Below are positions 9,460-18,170 of a stretch of 34,124 bases of DNA, piece after piece. The translations under genes and the position numbers were made by a program. The DNA is from Penium margaritaceum (lineage: Eukaryota > Streptophyta > Zygnematophyceae > Desmidiales > Peniaceae). The stretch is from positions 59,207-93,330 of the forward strand of contig SZWC01008665.1 of the NCBI GenBank assembly GCA_023375785.1, read 5' to 3'. Each line of letters opens with the position of its first letter. Position 1 is the stretch's first letter. Below the pieces are notes generated by a model, which saw nothing but the letters and a program-made list of their open reading frames with translations, was not told where the DNA came from and searched no databases.

Positions 9460-9640
9460 AGTCGCAGAATGGTACCAGCACCATTGGATGGAGGAGTTTC
9501 ACACAGCTTTGTAAGCAACAACATAGTTCGCAAGCTTGGTTTGTAGACCAAACCAGGAGTATTTGAAGGGAAACCCGTTGACAGAAGACTGAAAAAATGG
9601 AGACTCTGAGAACCACTACGACTACAAGTGGGAGATCTAC
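9460..9640 (+). pseudogene. Gypsy-1 aspartic protease remnant
   Basis: LDGGVSHSFVSNNIVRKLGL at about 9484-9543 is the active-site region of a retropepsin-like protease; the catalytic Asp is at 9487-9489. Gypsy-2 has LDGGASHSFVSN at the same place, so the DGG form, rather than DSG or DTG, is shared by this lineage. A TAG stop follows within the domain. The protease would cut the polyprotein into its parts. Confidence 0.65.
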
Positions 9641-10140
9641 GGGATGTAACGGTCTAGAGGTCCTGTCTAATGAGCGGTCACAAAATTATCCTCCGACGAG
9701 ATTTCCTGAACCAAAACAATCCGCAGATTGACTAGAACAGCGGCGACGTCTACATGGAGATCAACGATGCCAAATGATAGCTACTACACGTAGGACGAAA
9801 GCTGGCGACGGAAGCAACAGAGATGGAAGCAATAGAGGAAGCCACAGTAGCCGAGAAGCGACAACCTCTGCAGCCGATACCGCTCAATGTGGCCAGGTAT
9901 TGCATATGACGAGGAGCTTGTGCGTGGCTCGTACATCTCGAGCCAATGGAAGAACCGGAAGTGGCAGCAAATGAATCATCATCCTCATCAACCTCATCAG
10001 CCTCATCAGCGTCAACAAAGTTTGCGATGGTACCCAAAAATTTTGTACCACTTATCCAGGAGTTTGCCAACATCTTCCCCGACAAACTCCCAAGAACCTT
10101 ATCTCCTCAATGAGATATCGACCATCGCACTGAACTGAAA
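9641..10140 (+). pseudogene. Gypsy-1 polyprotein between protease and RT
   Basis: The segment IILRRDFL near 9685 corresponds to the end of the protease domain. After it come Ser/Asp/His-rich stretches, including a cctcatcag repeat near 9980-10010. No separate gene is recognised; it is probably the protease-RT connection. Confidence 0.45.
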
Positions 10141-10890
10141 CTGGGAAACAGACTTACACTTCGAGGGGCTTATCGGATGAGCGATCACGAGCTGACCGAG
10201 CTGGAAAAGCAACTCGACGAGATACTTGATCAGGGGTTCATTTGCACATCAACGTCACCATACGCCGCACATGTACTATTCATAAAACAAAATAGGTGAG
10301 ATGCGGATGTGCATGGACTATTAGGCATTGAACAACGCTACCTTCAAGAGCCGCTACCCTCGTCCCTGGGCTAACAAGATTTCTGACCAACTCCGAGGGG
10401 CTTGAATATTCAGCAAAATCGACATGCACAGTGGTTGTCACGAAATACACGTGGCAGATGCCGACATCGAGAAGACGGCATCCTGAACCCTCTATGGGAA
10501 TTTCGAGTTCATGGTAATGCCATTCAGACCTACGAATGCCCCAGCGACGTTCATGGCGGCAATGAACAACATTTCCGTCCACATCTTGACGATTTTTTTC
10601 TAGTGTACCTTGACGACATTCGGGTGTACAGCCGCACCAGGGAGGAGCATGATGAACATCTTTGAGAAGTCCTAGAATTCGCACAAAGAAAGAAATACTT
10701 TGAAAAACTCTCGAAGTGCGACTTATGTTCCCATTCGATCAAGCTTTTGGGTCACGTCATCAACGGTGGATGGATCACCATGGAACCAAAAAAAGTGGCA
10801 GCTGTTGCTAATTGACCAACGTCGACCAACATTCGAGAAGTTCAAGTTTTCCTTGGCTTTTGCAATTACTACTAGTGATCTTGACATGAT
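10141..10890 (+). pseudogene. Gypsy-1 reverse transcriptase
   Basis: Readable blocks follow the RVT_1 order across several frames. They are YRMSDHELTELEKQLDEILD near 10175, QGFICTSTSPYAAHV near 10230, the motif-A block FSKIDMHSGCHEIHV near 10410, NAPATFMAAMNNIF near 10535, and the catalytic box VYLDDI near 10600 followed by VYSRTREEHDEHL. The tail LLGHVINGGW comes near 10745. Both Asp residues of the YLDD box are present, but TAG, TGA and indels interrupt the frame at least five times. Confidence 0.85.
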
Positions 10891-11420
10891 TATGCCCAAG
10901 TGTCAGCGCCTCTTTCCGACCTCACTCAAAAAGAAAATGAGTGGCGGTGGGGAGAGAGCAAACAAGAATCGTTCTTTGCTTTACGAAACGCTCTGATCTT
11001 GGCACTAGCCCTACGATTAGCCGATCCAACGGTCGACTATGTCATGGTTGTAGACACATCAGATCAAGCCATTGTCGCAGTCCTCCTACCAGACCATGGC
11101 AACGGCGAGCAACCACGTACATGTCCCAAAAACTGCAAGGACCGTAACTCAACTACGCCGTACACGAGAAAGAAATACTGGCAGTTGTACATGCATTCAA
11201 GACATGGTGTTGTTACGTAGAGTGCCACCAATGCATCGTGCGCACCGACCATCATGCGTTGAAATATCTAAAGACGCAGCCGAACCTCAGTCAACGTCAA
11301 ACCTGATGGATGGAATTCCTTGAATCCGGGTTCGACTACGATATTGAGTACTGGCCAGGCAAAATCAACCCGGCAGATGCACTCAGCCACCGACAAAATT
11401 TAATGGCTGATGTGGCAATC
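10891..11420 (+). pseudogene. Gypsy-1 RNase H remnant
   Basis: WGESKQESFFALRNAL near 10950 is the RT-RNase H connection, and VDYVMVVDTSDQAIVAVLLP near 11030 carries the first catalytic Asp of RNase H. In other frames follow YAVHEKEILAVVHAFKTW, with the catalytic Glu, then RTDHHALKYLKTQ and YWPGKINPADALSH. These are standard Ty3/gypsy RNase H motifs in the right order, separated by frameshifts. Confidence 0.8.
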
Positions 11421-12640
11421 GTATAGCTACAACGAGACCCATATGCAAAGCAGCTGTTCACACGAGTGGCATGGCGGATATGACAAGACAAAATTTTGGT
11501 ACGACGCACCCTATTGGCGACGGTGATTCACTCGCCAGGTGGTTGTACCCCCGAACAGCGAACTTTGCCGTATGTTGCTCGAAGAGTGCCATGACACAGG
11601 ACCAAGTGAACATTTTGGACAGGACAAGACACTGAAGAAGCTGGCAAAAAACTATTGGTGGGACAAGATGCAATGCGATGTGGCCAACTTCTGCAAGTCC
11701 TACGACACATGTCAGCAACAAAAATCCCGTCACGTGCAGCCATCCTGACTACTGCAACCGCCTCCTATTCCGATGGAACCGTGGGCCGACATCTCCATGG
11801 ACTTGATTACAGGATTACCGGTCACATCCGAGGACTATGACGCAATCTTTGTGGTCGTTAACAGTTTTCCAAAATGTCCCACTTCATCCCAACAACGACC
11901 ACCGTCACCGCCGAAGGAACAACACGGCTGTTTCTAAAGAACATCGTGCGTCTACAAGGAATATCGAGAACCATCATGAGCGACAGAGACGGTCGATTCC
12001 CCAGCCGTATTTGGCACAAACTGATGACTCAATGTGACAGCAAAATTCAACTTTCGACGGCGTTTCATCCACAAATCGACTTTGAAACCGAGCAGACAAA
12101 TCAGACGCTTGAACAGCTTCTCCGAACACTATGCGAACCTCACGGGACAGATTGAGCACAAAAACCCCCAACTGTTGAAATCGCATGTAATTTGGCTGTT
12201 TCTGCCACTACAGGTATAACTCCGTTTGAAGTGGTGTATGGCAAACCTCCCGCCACACCTGCATGACTACAAAGTCGCAGCAACATTCCCGCTGTTGATG
12301 TCCAACACCGGGAATTCTCTACCATTTTGGAGGAAACACGGCAAACCTTTGCAAAGACACAGGCAGCAATGAAGCAAGAAGCTGACCGACATCGCAACGA
12401 CATGTTTGCCGCTGGAGAAAAAATCCTTCTCAGCTCAGCCAACATAACATTCCGCAGAGCCGACTATTCGAAGCTCAAACCCAGATGGTTGGGACCCTTT
12501 AAGATCAAGCGCATGCAAAATCTCATGATTGCACGATTCAAACTCGTCGACACTATGCAAGTTCATCTGGTATTCCACGCCAAGAGACTCAAGCGCTATC
12601 AAAGCCCCGGAAAGAACTTCCCCGGCATGGATGCCCCTCC
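11421..12640 (+). pseudogene. Gypsy-1 integrase
   Basis: The HHCC zinc-binding part is at 11575-11735 (EHFGQDKTLKKLAKNYWWDK, then CKSYDTCQQQKS). The catalytic core shows MDLITGLP near 11800, with the first Asp, then MSDRDGRF near 11977, with the second, and a Glu in the segment leading into QTNQTLEQLLRTLCEPHGTD near 12095. A C-terminal GPY/F-type module, KPRWLGPFKIKRM, is near 12480. Stops (for example after EPHGTD) and indels break the frame. A 126-codon stretch stays open at 12327-12707. Confidence 0.85.
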
Positions 12641-12649
12641 CCCTCCTCC

Positions 12650-12870
12650 AGTCCAAGTGGACGAGGACACAGAGTACGTCATCGAGGACATCCTCGGCCA
12701 TCGATGACGAGGCAAGAAGAAAGAAATGTCTTGTCAAGCGGCACGACTATGACAACGTGCATAACACCTGGGAACCCTACGGCAACCTCCGAGACGTCCA
12801 TCGCCTAATTGACGACTATTACCGCCGTCATCGGGCTACATCTGTACGCACGCGGGGGCGTCGCGGATAA
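12650..12870 (+). pseudogene. Gypsy-1 chromodomain
   Basis: DEDTEYVIEDILGHR ends in a TGA at 12705. The rest continues in another frame as KKCLVKRHDYDNVHNTWEPYGNL and RLIDDYYRRHR. Compared with gypsy-0, the strand YLVRWHGY has become CLVKRHDY, so two aromatic positions are altered as well as the frame. The domain ends with RTRGRRG and a stop next to the polypurine tract. Confidence 0.8.
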
Positions 12871-12882
12871 AAGGGGGGGAAG
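12869..12882 (+). other. Gypsy-1 polypurine tract
   Basis: AAAAGGGGGGGAAG lies immediately upstream of the 3' LTR start TGTTAGG and would prime plus-strand synthesis. Confidence 0.88.
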
Positions 12883-13429
12883 TGTTAGGTACCAAACGTA
12901 CACGAGTCCCTAACCTTTCCGATTGGGTATTTCTGTTATTACACAAATAGCCCATCGTGTCACAAGACTGCAATATTCACTCTGACGGTCGAGGACAAAT
13001 CGGCCAACTGCCATCGCCTCCAGTGAACCTTCCCGAGCGCTCTGACAACTTCGACCACTCTCGTGAATTCACGACAGAAGTATCACAATATTTCGGTCAA
13101 CTTCTGGACGCACCGAGACGAATCAGGATTTATAAAGATGCATCTTGCATCTTCACCATCAATTGTCAAAGCCTTCAATTTCTCAGCGGACCTTCTTGAA
13201 TCGGACTCACGACACGACTCCGCACGCGTCGCTCAACAAACGACCCAACGACCTCGACTATGCCTCATTCGTAACTTGACATTTGTATATATCTGTTGGA
13301 CCATTTCGACACACGTCATTAAAATACACTTACCACTAATTATAAATTTCTCATGTGTCCCAAATACTAAATCGTGTCCTGTCTTGCAATTTCTACATGT
13401 TGGCCATCTACGCTCTGTTCGGCATAACA
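12883..13429 (+). repeat. Gypsy-1 3' LTR
   Basis: TGTTAGGT to GGCATAACA, 547 bp, homologous along its whole length to the 5' LTR. It keeps the TATA box (13131-13137) and its hairpin. Confidence 0.92.
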
Positions 13430-13434
13430 TTGTC
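13430..13434. repeat. Gypsy-1 target-site duplication, right copy
   Basis: TTGTC, identical to 7348-7352. Confidence 0.85.
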
Positions 13435-13481
13435 GCCATTCCTCGAATCGTCTAACTGACGCGCTCCTCATCCCTATGAAA

Positions 13482-14021
13482 TGTTACATATCAGACGTAC
13501 ACAATTCCCTGACCTTTCCGATTGGGTATTTCCGTTATTACACAAACAGCCAATCGCGTTGCGAGACAGCGATACTTACTCCGACGGTTGAGGACAAACC
13601 AGCCAACTGTCCCCGCCCCCAGTGAATCTTTCTAAACCTTCTGACAACTTTGACCACTCTCGCGAATCTACAACAGAAGTATGGTCTACTTCTCAATGCA
13701 CTGAGGTGAATCTGGATTTATAAGGATGCATCTCGCATCTTTACCGTGGATTCTCAACGTTCCCCGATTACTCAGCGGACCTTCTCAAATCCGACCACTC
13801 ACAACGCGACTCCGCATGCGTCACTCGACAATCGACCCAACGGCCCCGACTATGCCTCATTTGTAACTGGACACTTTTATATATATGTTCAATCATTTTG
13901 ACACTTGCCGTCAAAGTACACTTACCTCCACTTAAAAATTGCTCAAGTGTCCCAAATTCTAAATCGTGTTCTACCTCGAAACTTCTACTTGTTCACCATC
14001 TACGCTCCGTTTGACATACCA
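13482..14021 (+). repeat. Gypsy-2 5' LTR
   Basis: TGTTACAT to TTGACATACCA, 540 bp, homologous to both gypsy-1 LTRs, with TATAAGG at 13719-13725. Forty-seven bases (13435-13481) of unassigned sequence separate it from the gypsy-1 target duplication. Confidence 0.88.
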
Positions 14022-14023
14022 CT

Positions 14024-14035
14024 TGGAATCAGAGT
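14024..14035 (+). other. Gypsy-2 primer-binding site
   Basis: TGGAATCAGAGT is the initiator tRNA-Met site with two changes from the TGGTATCAGAGC of gypsy-1. Confidence 0.85.
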
Positions 14036-14187
14036 GCAGCGGTGTTGGAAGGGCATCCGACTATTTTACTCATTCGGAGGACTACCTCACACAAACAGTC
14101 AGTGCATCTCGCACGTCAAGACTTCGAAGCTTTGCGAAAACGACGTAAAGTGAATGAGCGCAACCGACGACCAGCAGTGGGTCTTCG

Positions 14188-14252
14188 GTGATGACTTTGG
14201 CGATGGAGGAGCAGATGGTGTCGATGCATGCGAACCCTGAAGCGACAACGAA
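14188..14252 (+). pseudogene. Gypsy-2 gag, first piece
   Basis: The ATG at 14188 opens MTLAMEEQMVSMHANPEATTN, matching gypsy-1 gag. The frame is cut at 14252 by the hAT element and resumes at 18171 after the second ACAACGAA copy. Confidence 0.85.
14245..14252. repeat. hAT target-site duplication, left copy
   Basis: ACAACGAA, repeated exactly at 18163-18170. Eight bases is diagnostic of hAT transposition. Removing one copy plus the element restores colinearity with gypsy-1 gag. Confidence 0.95.
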
Positions 14253-14367
14253 TAAGGGTGCACACAGGTTCCAGGGATCGGGGTTCCGGAACCGCAATTC
14301 CGGTTCTTGGGGCGGAATCACGATTCCGATTCTCCGATTTCAGAACCGTACTAGAATCGCGGTTCTC
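14253..14367. promoter_or_regulatory. hAT left terminal repeat and subterminal motif cluster
   Basis: After the terminal repeat come several copies, in both orientations, of a GAATCGCGGTTC-like word: GGAACCGCAATTCCGGTTC at 14288-14306, GGAATCACGATTCC at 14314-14327 and GAATCGCGGTTC at 14354-14365. Subterminal repeats of this sort are transposase-binding sites in other hAT elements; binding here is inferred. Confidence 0.75.
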
Positions 14368-14379
14368 AACCCTCATCCT

Positions 14380-14395
14380 GGGGGGGGGGGGGGGG
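14380..14395. repeat. G homopolymer (16 bases)
   Basis: An uninterrupted run of G follows the left subterminal motifs. Its length may not be reliable in a draft assembly. Confidence 0.9.
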
Positions 14396-14658
14396 ATAAA
14401 ATGCCGTGCGGACCGGATCGAACCGGCCATGCGCAATTATTTTGAATTGTTGAACGCACAAATGTATGGACACGTCAGATGATGCTCATGCTCCATGAGG
14501 CACATGCCCCGTGCGTGCTGTACGAGGTGCAAACATGCATAGAACACGCATCAAACACAAGCCACAAAGGGTTGTAAAGGTTTGCACCCCTTTTGAGTCG
14601 TTGAACCTCTTTCATAATTTGCATATGACTGCCACGTAATCTAATATGGTAGGACTTC

Positions 14659-14715
14659 TAAGCGCAACTTCCTCCAAGTGGAAGCGCAGCTTCCTCTTGG
14701 AGGAAGCTGCGCTTA
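14659..14715. other. Nested long hairpin in hAT 5' region
   Basis: Arms TAAGCGCAACTTCCTCCAAG (14659-14678) and CTTGGAGGAAGCTGCGCTTA (14696-14715) pair over 20 positions with one mismatch, which would be a wobble pair in one RNA strand. Between them is a second perfect hairpin, GGAAGC-GCA-GCTTCC (14680-14694). It lies about 330 bp upstream of the transposase start. Role unknown. Confidence 0.85.
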
Positions 14716-14945
14716 AAAGATCATGCAGCATCGTCATCAATGATGCTTCGTTTTTGCACTCGTGAACCTTCCTATGTTGACGTATACGTTCACTTGACGT
14801 GGCAATTGTTGTCCGCATGACTTTTGTTACTGCTGACCGGACACCATGGACTTTTTCGATACATGTAACACATGACTTGACGGACAACTTGCCGAAGGCT
14901 TGTCCTTCGCTAAGCTCCGGGCAGCGCAGTAATGCTCCTCCGAAC

Positions 14946-14971
14946 TGCTCGTCGTCGATCGACGACGAGCA
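14946..14971. promoter_or_regulatory. 26-bp perfect palindrome upstream of transposase
   Basis: The half-site TGCTCGTCGTCGA at 14946-14958 is followed with no spacer by its exact reverse complement at 14959-14971. It is centred about 86 bp upstream of the transposase ATG, so it lies in the promoter or 5' leader. A dimeric protein binding site is a reasonable inference. Confidence 0.8.
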
Positions 14972-15044
14972 CACTCGCACGGCGATTCATCCACGCTAAG
15001 TGCCGGCGGCCACCCGCCGCCGCCTACGGTGCGGGGCAGCCGCC

Positions 15045-17138
15045 ATGGCTGACGAGGACGGGACACGACCTCCTCCTCCACGCGGTGATTCAGACGATGA
15101 CAAGTCGGAAGCCGAGGAGGACGAAGCAGCAGGCGACAAGAGGAAGCGGTACAAGGCTGTAATCTGGAAGTTTTTCAAAAAGCAGCTGGCGGATCCTGAC
15201 CGAGCAGACTGCCAAACATGCGGGAAGGACTACAACTGCAAGCAGGGCAACACCTCCGCCATGCGCAAACACCTTCGCAAGACCCACAAGAAACTCTTTG
15301 AGCAGTTGAAGGAGATGGAGGTGGCTGCCGCGCTTCAAGCCGCAACTGCGAACGCAGTAACTGCAGCTGTCGAAGCCGTTCGAGCAGACCCTGCAGCTGG
15401 TGCGACGGTCATTGAGCGGGCGGTCGCAGGGGTAGGCTGCACCTTCAACAAGCGGTACTTCGTGTGCTGCATATGGAAGCATGTCATTGACAAAAACGTG
15501 AGTTTTTTGTCAATGGAGTCCTACTGGCTGGACACGGCCTTCCAGCACTGCAACCCGTTCGCGAAGCTGCCTGGGCGCATGACCATCGCGCGTGGTATCG
15601 TCACCGGAGCTGTGGCATTCCGGAAGAGGCTCCGGCGGATGCTTGCCGAAGTCACCTCAGCCATCAGCTTCACCACCGACGGCTGGAAGTCCGACGCAAA
15701 CATGAAGTACGTCGGGATCACGGCTCACTGGGTGGCCGACTTCAAGGTGGAGAGCATGGCGCTGTCCTTCACCGCCGTCCCAGATTCACCCACTGCACTG
15801 ACCATGTTTTAGGTGTTTTCAGAAGCCTTGAAGGGGTGGGGGCTTTGGGACCGCATGTTCTGCATCACTGTGGACAACGAAAGCACGAATGACGCCATGA
15901 TTGACCGCCACATCATTCCAGCAGGCTGCGGTTTTGAGAAGGCCGGGCACATTCGCTGCCTCGGCCATATCATGAATATGGCTGTGAACGACTTGCTGTC
16001 CCTCCCCGCCGTGTCCGTCGTCATCACCAAAGCCCGGCAGATTGCAACTTTTGCAACTCGCAGCACTCCGAGGGAGCAATCCCTCATCACTGCATGCAGC
16101 ACTGCAGGAGTGAAGTACCAGTCCTTGCACCTTGACACGGAGACTCGGTGGAACTCAACGCTCGACATGTGCAGTCGAGTGTTGTTCCTCCGCGGAGTCC
16201 TTGTGTATTGGCTTGCTGGGTACGGCCGAGACGGCACCATGCTGACCCCCTCCGATGAGGAGTGGGGGACCATTGCGTTGCTCACCCTCATTCTCAAGCC
16301 CTTCAAATCCTACACTGATGACATCAGCGGGTCCAAGTACCTGACACTCATCCTTGTCATTCCCTTTTTTGAGAGCATGCTCACAAAGACACACGGATGG
16401 CAGGTGCGATCCATCAACGCAGAGAAGAAGGGGAAGCGGCGTGGTGCAGCGGGCCGGCTGAACATGAAGGAACAGCTGCTGGCCGACATGCGCGCGGGCC
16501 TCGAGGCCGTCATGGCGAAGTTGGAGAAGTACGCCGCGCTGCTCACGGACCGTCACGTGCTGGCAACAGCAGCAGACCCTCGGTTCCGGCTCTGCTATTT
16601 TGACAAAACCCATCGGCTGATGGGAATTGCGTCAGAGGCCGAGCTGCAGGTGAAGGTGCTGGAGCTGTTGCGCCCGTACCATGCGAAGGTGGTTGCAGCA
16701 CGAGAGGCAGCTGAAGCTGCAGCAGCAGCAGAAGCAGGTGCAGGAGCAGAAGATGGTACACCTGCCAACAGCAGCCAGGGCAGCCAGAGTGCAGCAGCAG
16801 CAGCATCAGCAGCTGAACCACGCCAGCTTCGTCCCCGCGTGCTGCAGCAGCAACAGGAGGATGAAGAACTTGTAGAAGCAGCCTTGGCTGATCCGGCGGG
16901 GGACATTTTTGCCCCACGTGTGCCAGCGGCAGCACGTGAAGAGGCACCAGCAAGCAGTTTGGAGGGAGAGGTGGAGAGGTGGGCGACGCTCCCGGTCAAG
17001 GAGCCGGATTGTAACATCCTCCAGCACTACAAGAAGAAGCAGAAGACCTTCCCCACCCTCTTCCTTGCAGCAATGGACTTGTTCGCAGTCCCGGCGACGT
17101 CAACACCGTCGGAGCGGCTGTTTTCGTTGGGCCGCCAN
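15045..17138 (+). CDS. hAT transposase with BED zinc finger (one in-frame stop; C-terminus in gap)
   Basis: The start is the ATG at 15045, in a strong context (ccgccATGG). The frame stays open to the assembly gap, 698 codons, except for TAG at codon 256 (15810-15812), most simply a CAG to TAG change. Residues 35-82 form a BED finger: C56-x2-C59 and H76-x4-H81 with conserved aromatic residues before. Catalytic-core motifs are FTTDGWKS (Asp212), ITVDNESTND (Asp277), IRCLGHIMN, and RWNSTLDM (Trp369). An Ala/Gln/Glu-rich linker coded by GCA/CAG runs spans about 548-645. The hATC dimerisation region starts near 653 and includes FPTLFLAAMDLFAVPATSTP and SERLFS. The enzyme would excise and reinsert the element by acting on its terminal repeats in the nucleus. 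The last residues fall in the Ns, and I cannot locate the third acidic residue with confidence. Confidence 0.92.
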
Positions 17139-17557
17139 NNNNNNNNNNNNNNNNNNNNNNNNNNNNNNNNNNNNNNNNNNNNNNNNNNNNNNNNNNNNNN
17201 NNNNNNNNNNNNNNNNNNNNNNNNNNNNNNNNNNNNNNNNNNNNNNNNNNNNNNNNNNNNNNNNNNNNNNNNNNNNNNNNNNNNNNNNNNNNNNNNNNNN
17301 NNNNNNNNNNNNNNNNNNNNNNNNNNNNNNNNNNNNNNNNNNNNNNNNNNNNNNNNNNNNNNNNNNNNNNNNNNNNNNNNNNNNNNNNNNNNNNNNNNNN
17401 NNNNNNNNNNNNNNNNNNNNNNNNNNNNNNNNNNNNNNNNNNNNNNNNNNNNNNNNNNNNNNNNNNNNNNNNNNNNNNNNNNNNNNNNNNNNNNNNNNNN
17501 NNNNNNNNNNNNNNNNNNNNNNNNNNNNNNNNNNNNNNNNNNNNNNNNNNNNNNNNN
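17139..17557. other. Assembly gap (419 Ns)
   Basis: Unsequenced bases interrupt the 3' end of the hAT transposase just after SERLFSLGR. Gap length may be an estimate. Confidence 0.99.
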
Positions 17558-18005
17558 GTTGTCATGCTTTGCAATGCTCTGTTTCAAACGCAACTGCTTT
17601 CCTTTGAACCGTTGTGTTTCAGACTTGGCTTCAATGTCATCGATTTCTCATGTTCCACAGTTGCATGTCAACGTTGCTTGGCACCGTTGTGGTCATGATG
17701 TTGAATACATGTTAATGGTCCAGAATGAAACAGACCACACTACATGCTTTTAGAAACATTTGATGACGAATGAAATGTTTGGCTAGACATGAAGTAAGCA
17801 AACTTTGCATTGCAGATGGATATTATGCTTTAGGCATACAGTATGACACTTGTCTGATTTCAGAATGTAGATGTTCCCTCACATTCATGTGAGTGTAAGT
17901 GGAGATAGACTAAGATTTGGTGTACCAACAATGGCATGAGGAAGAAAATATGTGTTTGTAAATTCCATGTGGGAGATGTACATGCTATCATTCATTTTGG
18001 TACTG
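17558..18005. other. hAT 3' non-coding region
   Basis: AT-richer sequence between the gap and the right subterminal motifs. No conserved transposase text is recognisable, so it is probably 3' untranslated and spacer sequence. Confidence 0.5.
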
Positions 18006-18019
18006 AACCCCACAATCTG

Positions 18020-18162
18020 CATGAGAACCGTGAAGAACCGCGATTCCACCTGGAATCGCGATTCTAGAACCAGAATCGCGGTTCCGATTCTGGGCACAGA
18101 ATCGGAATCGCGGTTTCGATTCTTTCCTGAGAATCGTGATTCCGAACCGGTGTGCACCCTTA
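18020..18162. promoter_or_regulatory. hAT right subterminal motif cluster and terminal repeat
   Basis: Repeated words related to GAATCGCGGTTC occur in both orientations: GAACCGCGATTCC at 18035-18047, GGAATCGCGATTC at 18052-18064, GAATCGCGGTTC at 18073-18084, GGAATCGCGGTTTCGATTC at 18104-18122 and GAATCGTGATTCC at 18131-18143. The terminal repeat follows at once. These mirror the left cluster but are denser. Confidence 0.8.
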
Positions 18163-18170
18163 ACAACGAA
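18163..18170. repeat. hAT target-site duplication, right copy
   Basis: ACAACGAA, identical to 14245-14252. Confidence 0.95.

Larger units (their letters stand above)
7353..13429 (+). mobile_element. Gypsy-1: full-length Ty3/gypsy chromovirus, coding region broken
   Basis: The element is 6,077 bp with a 550-bp left LTR and a 547-bp right LTR, a primer-binding site for initiator tRNA-Met, gag, protease, RT, RNase H, integrase and a chromodomain in that order, then a polypurine tract. The order (RT and RNase H before integrase) plus the chromodomain identify a chromovirus. Exact TTGTC duplications flank it. The LTRs differ visibly at many positions and every domain carries stops or frameshifts, so this is an old, non-autonomous copy. 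It is inserted next to, or inside, the 3' LTR of gypsy-0. Confidence 0.92.
14253..18162 (+). mobile_element. hAT-superfamily DNA transposon
   Basis: The element is 3,910 bp, including 419 Ns. The ends are inverted repeats TAAGGGTGCACAC (left, 14253-14265; right, 18150-18162), followed by a further imperfect match (aGGTTC and cGGTTC). Perfect 8-bp duplications flank it. It holds one plus-strand transposase gene with a BED zinc finger and hAT dimerisation domain, plus dense subterminal repeats and several palindromes. The exact duplications and nearly open transposase argue for a more recent insertion than the surrounding gypsy copies. Confidence 0.95.

Noticed and set aside
13435..13481. Remaining end of the gypsy-0 LTR
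   Set aside because: The position fits, but I could not align these 47 bases to the end of the other gypsy LTRs, so they are left unassigned.
15790..15830. Short intron explaining the TAG in the hAT transposase
   Set aside because: The GT...AG interval here (gtgttttcag) is far too short, and its removal would break the frame into the conserved VFSEALKGWG text. A point mutation is simpler.
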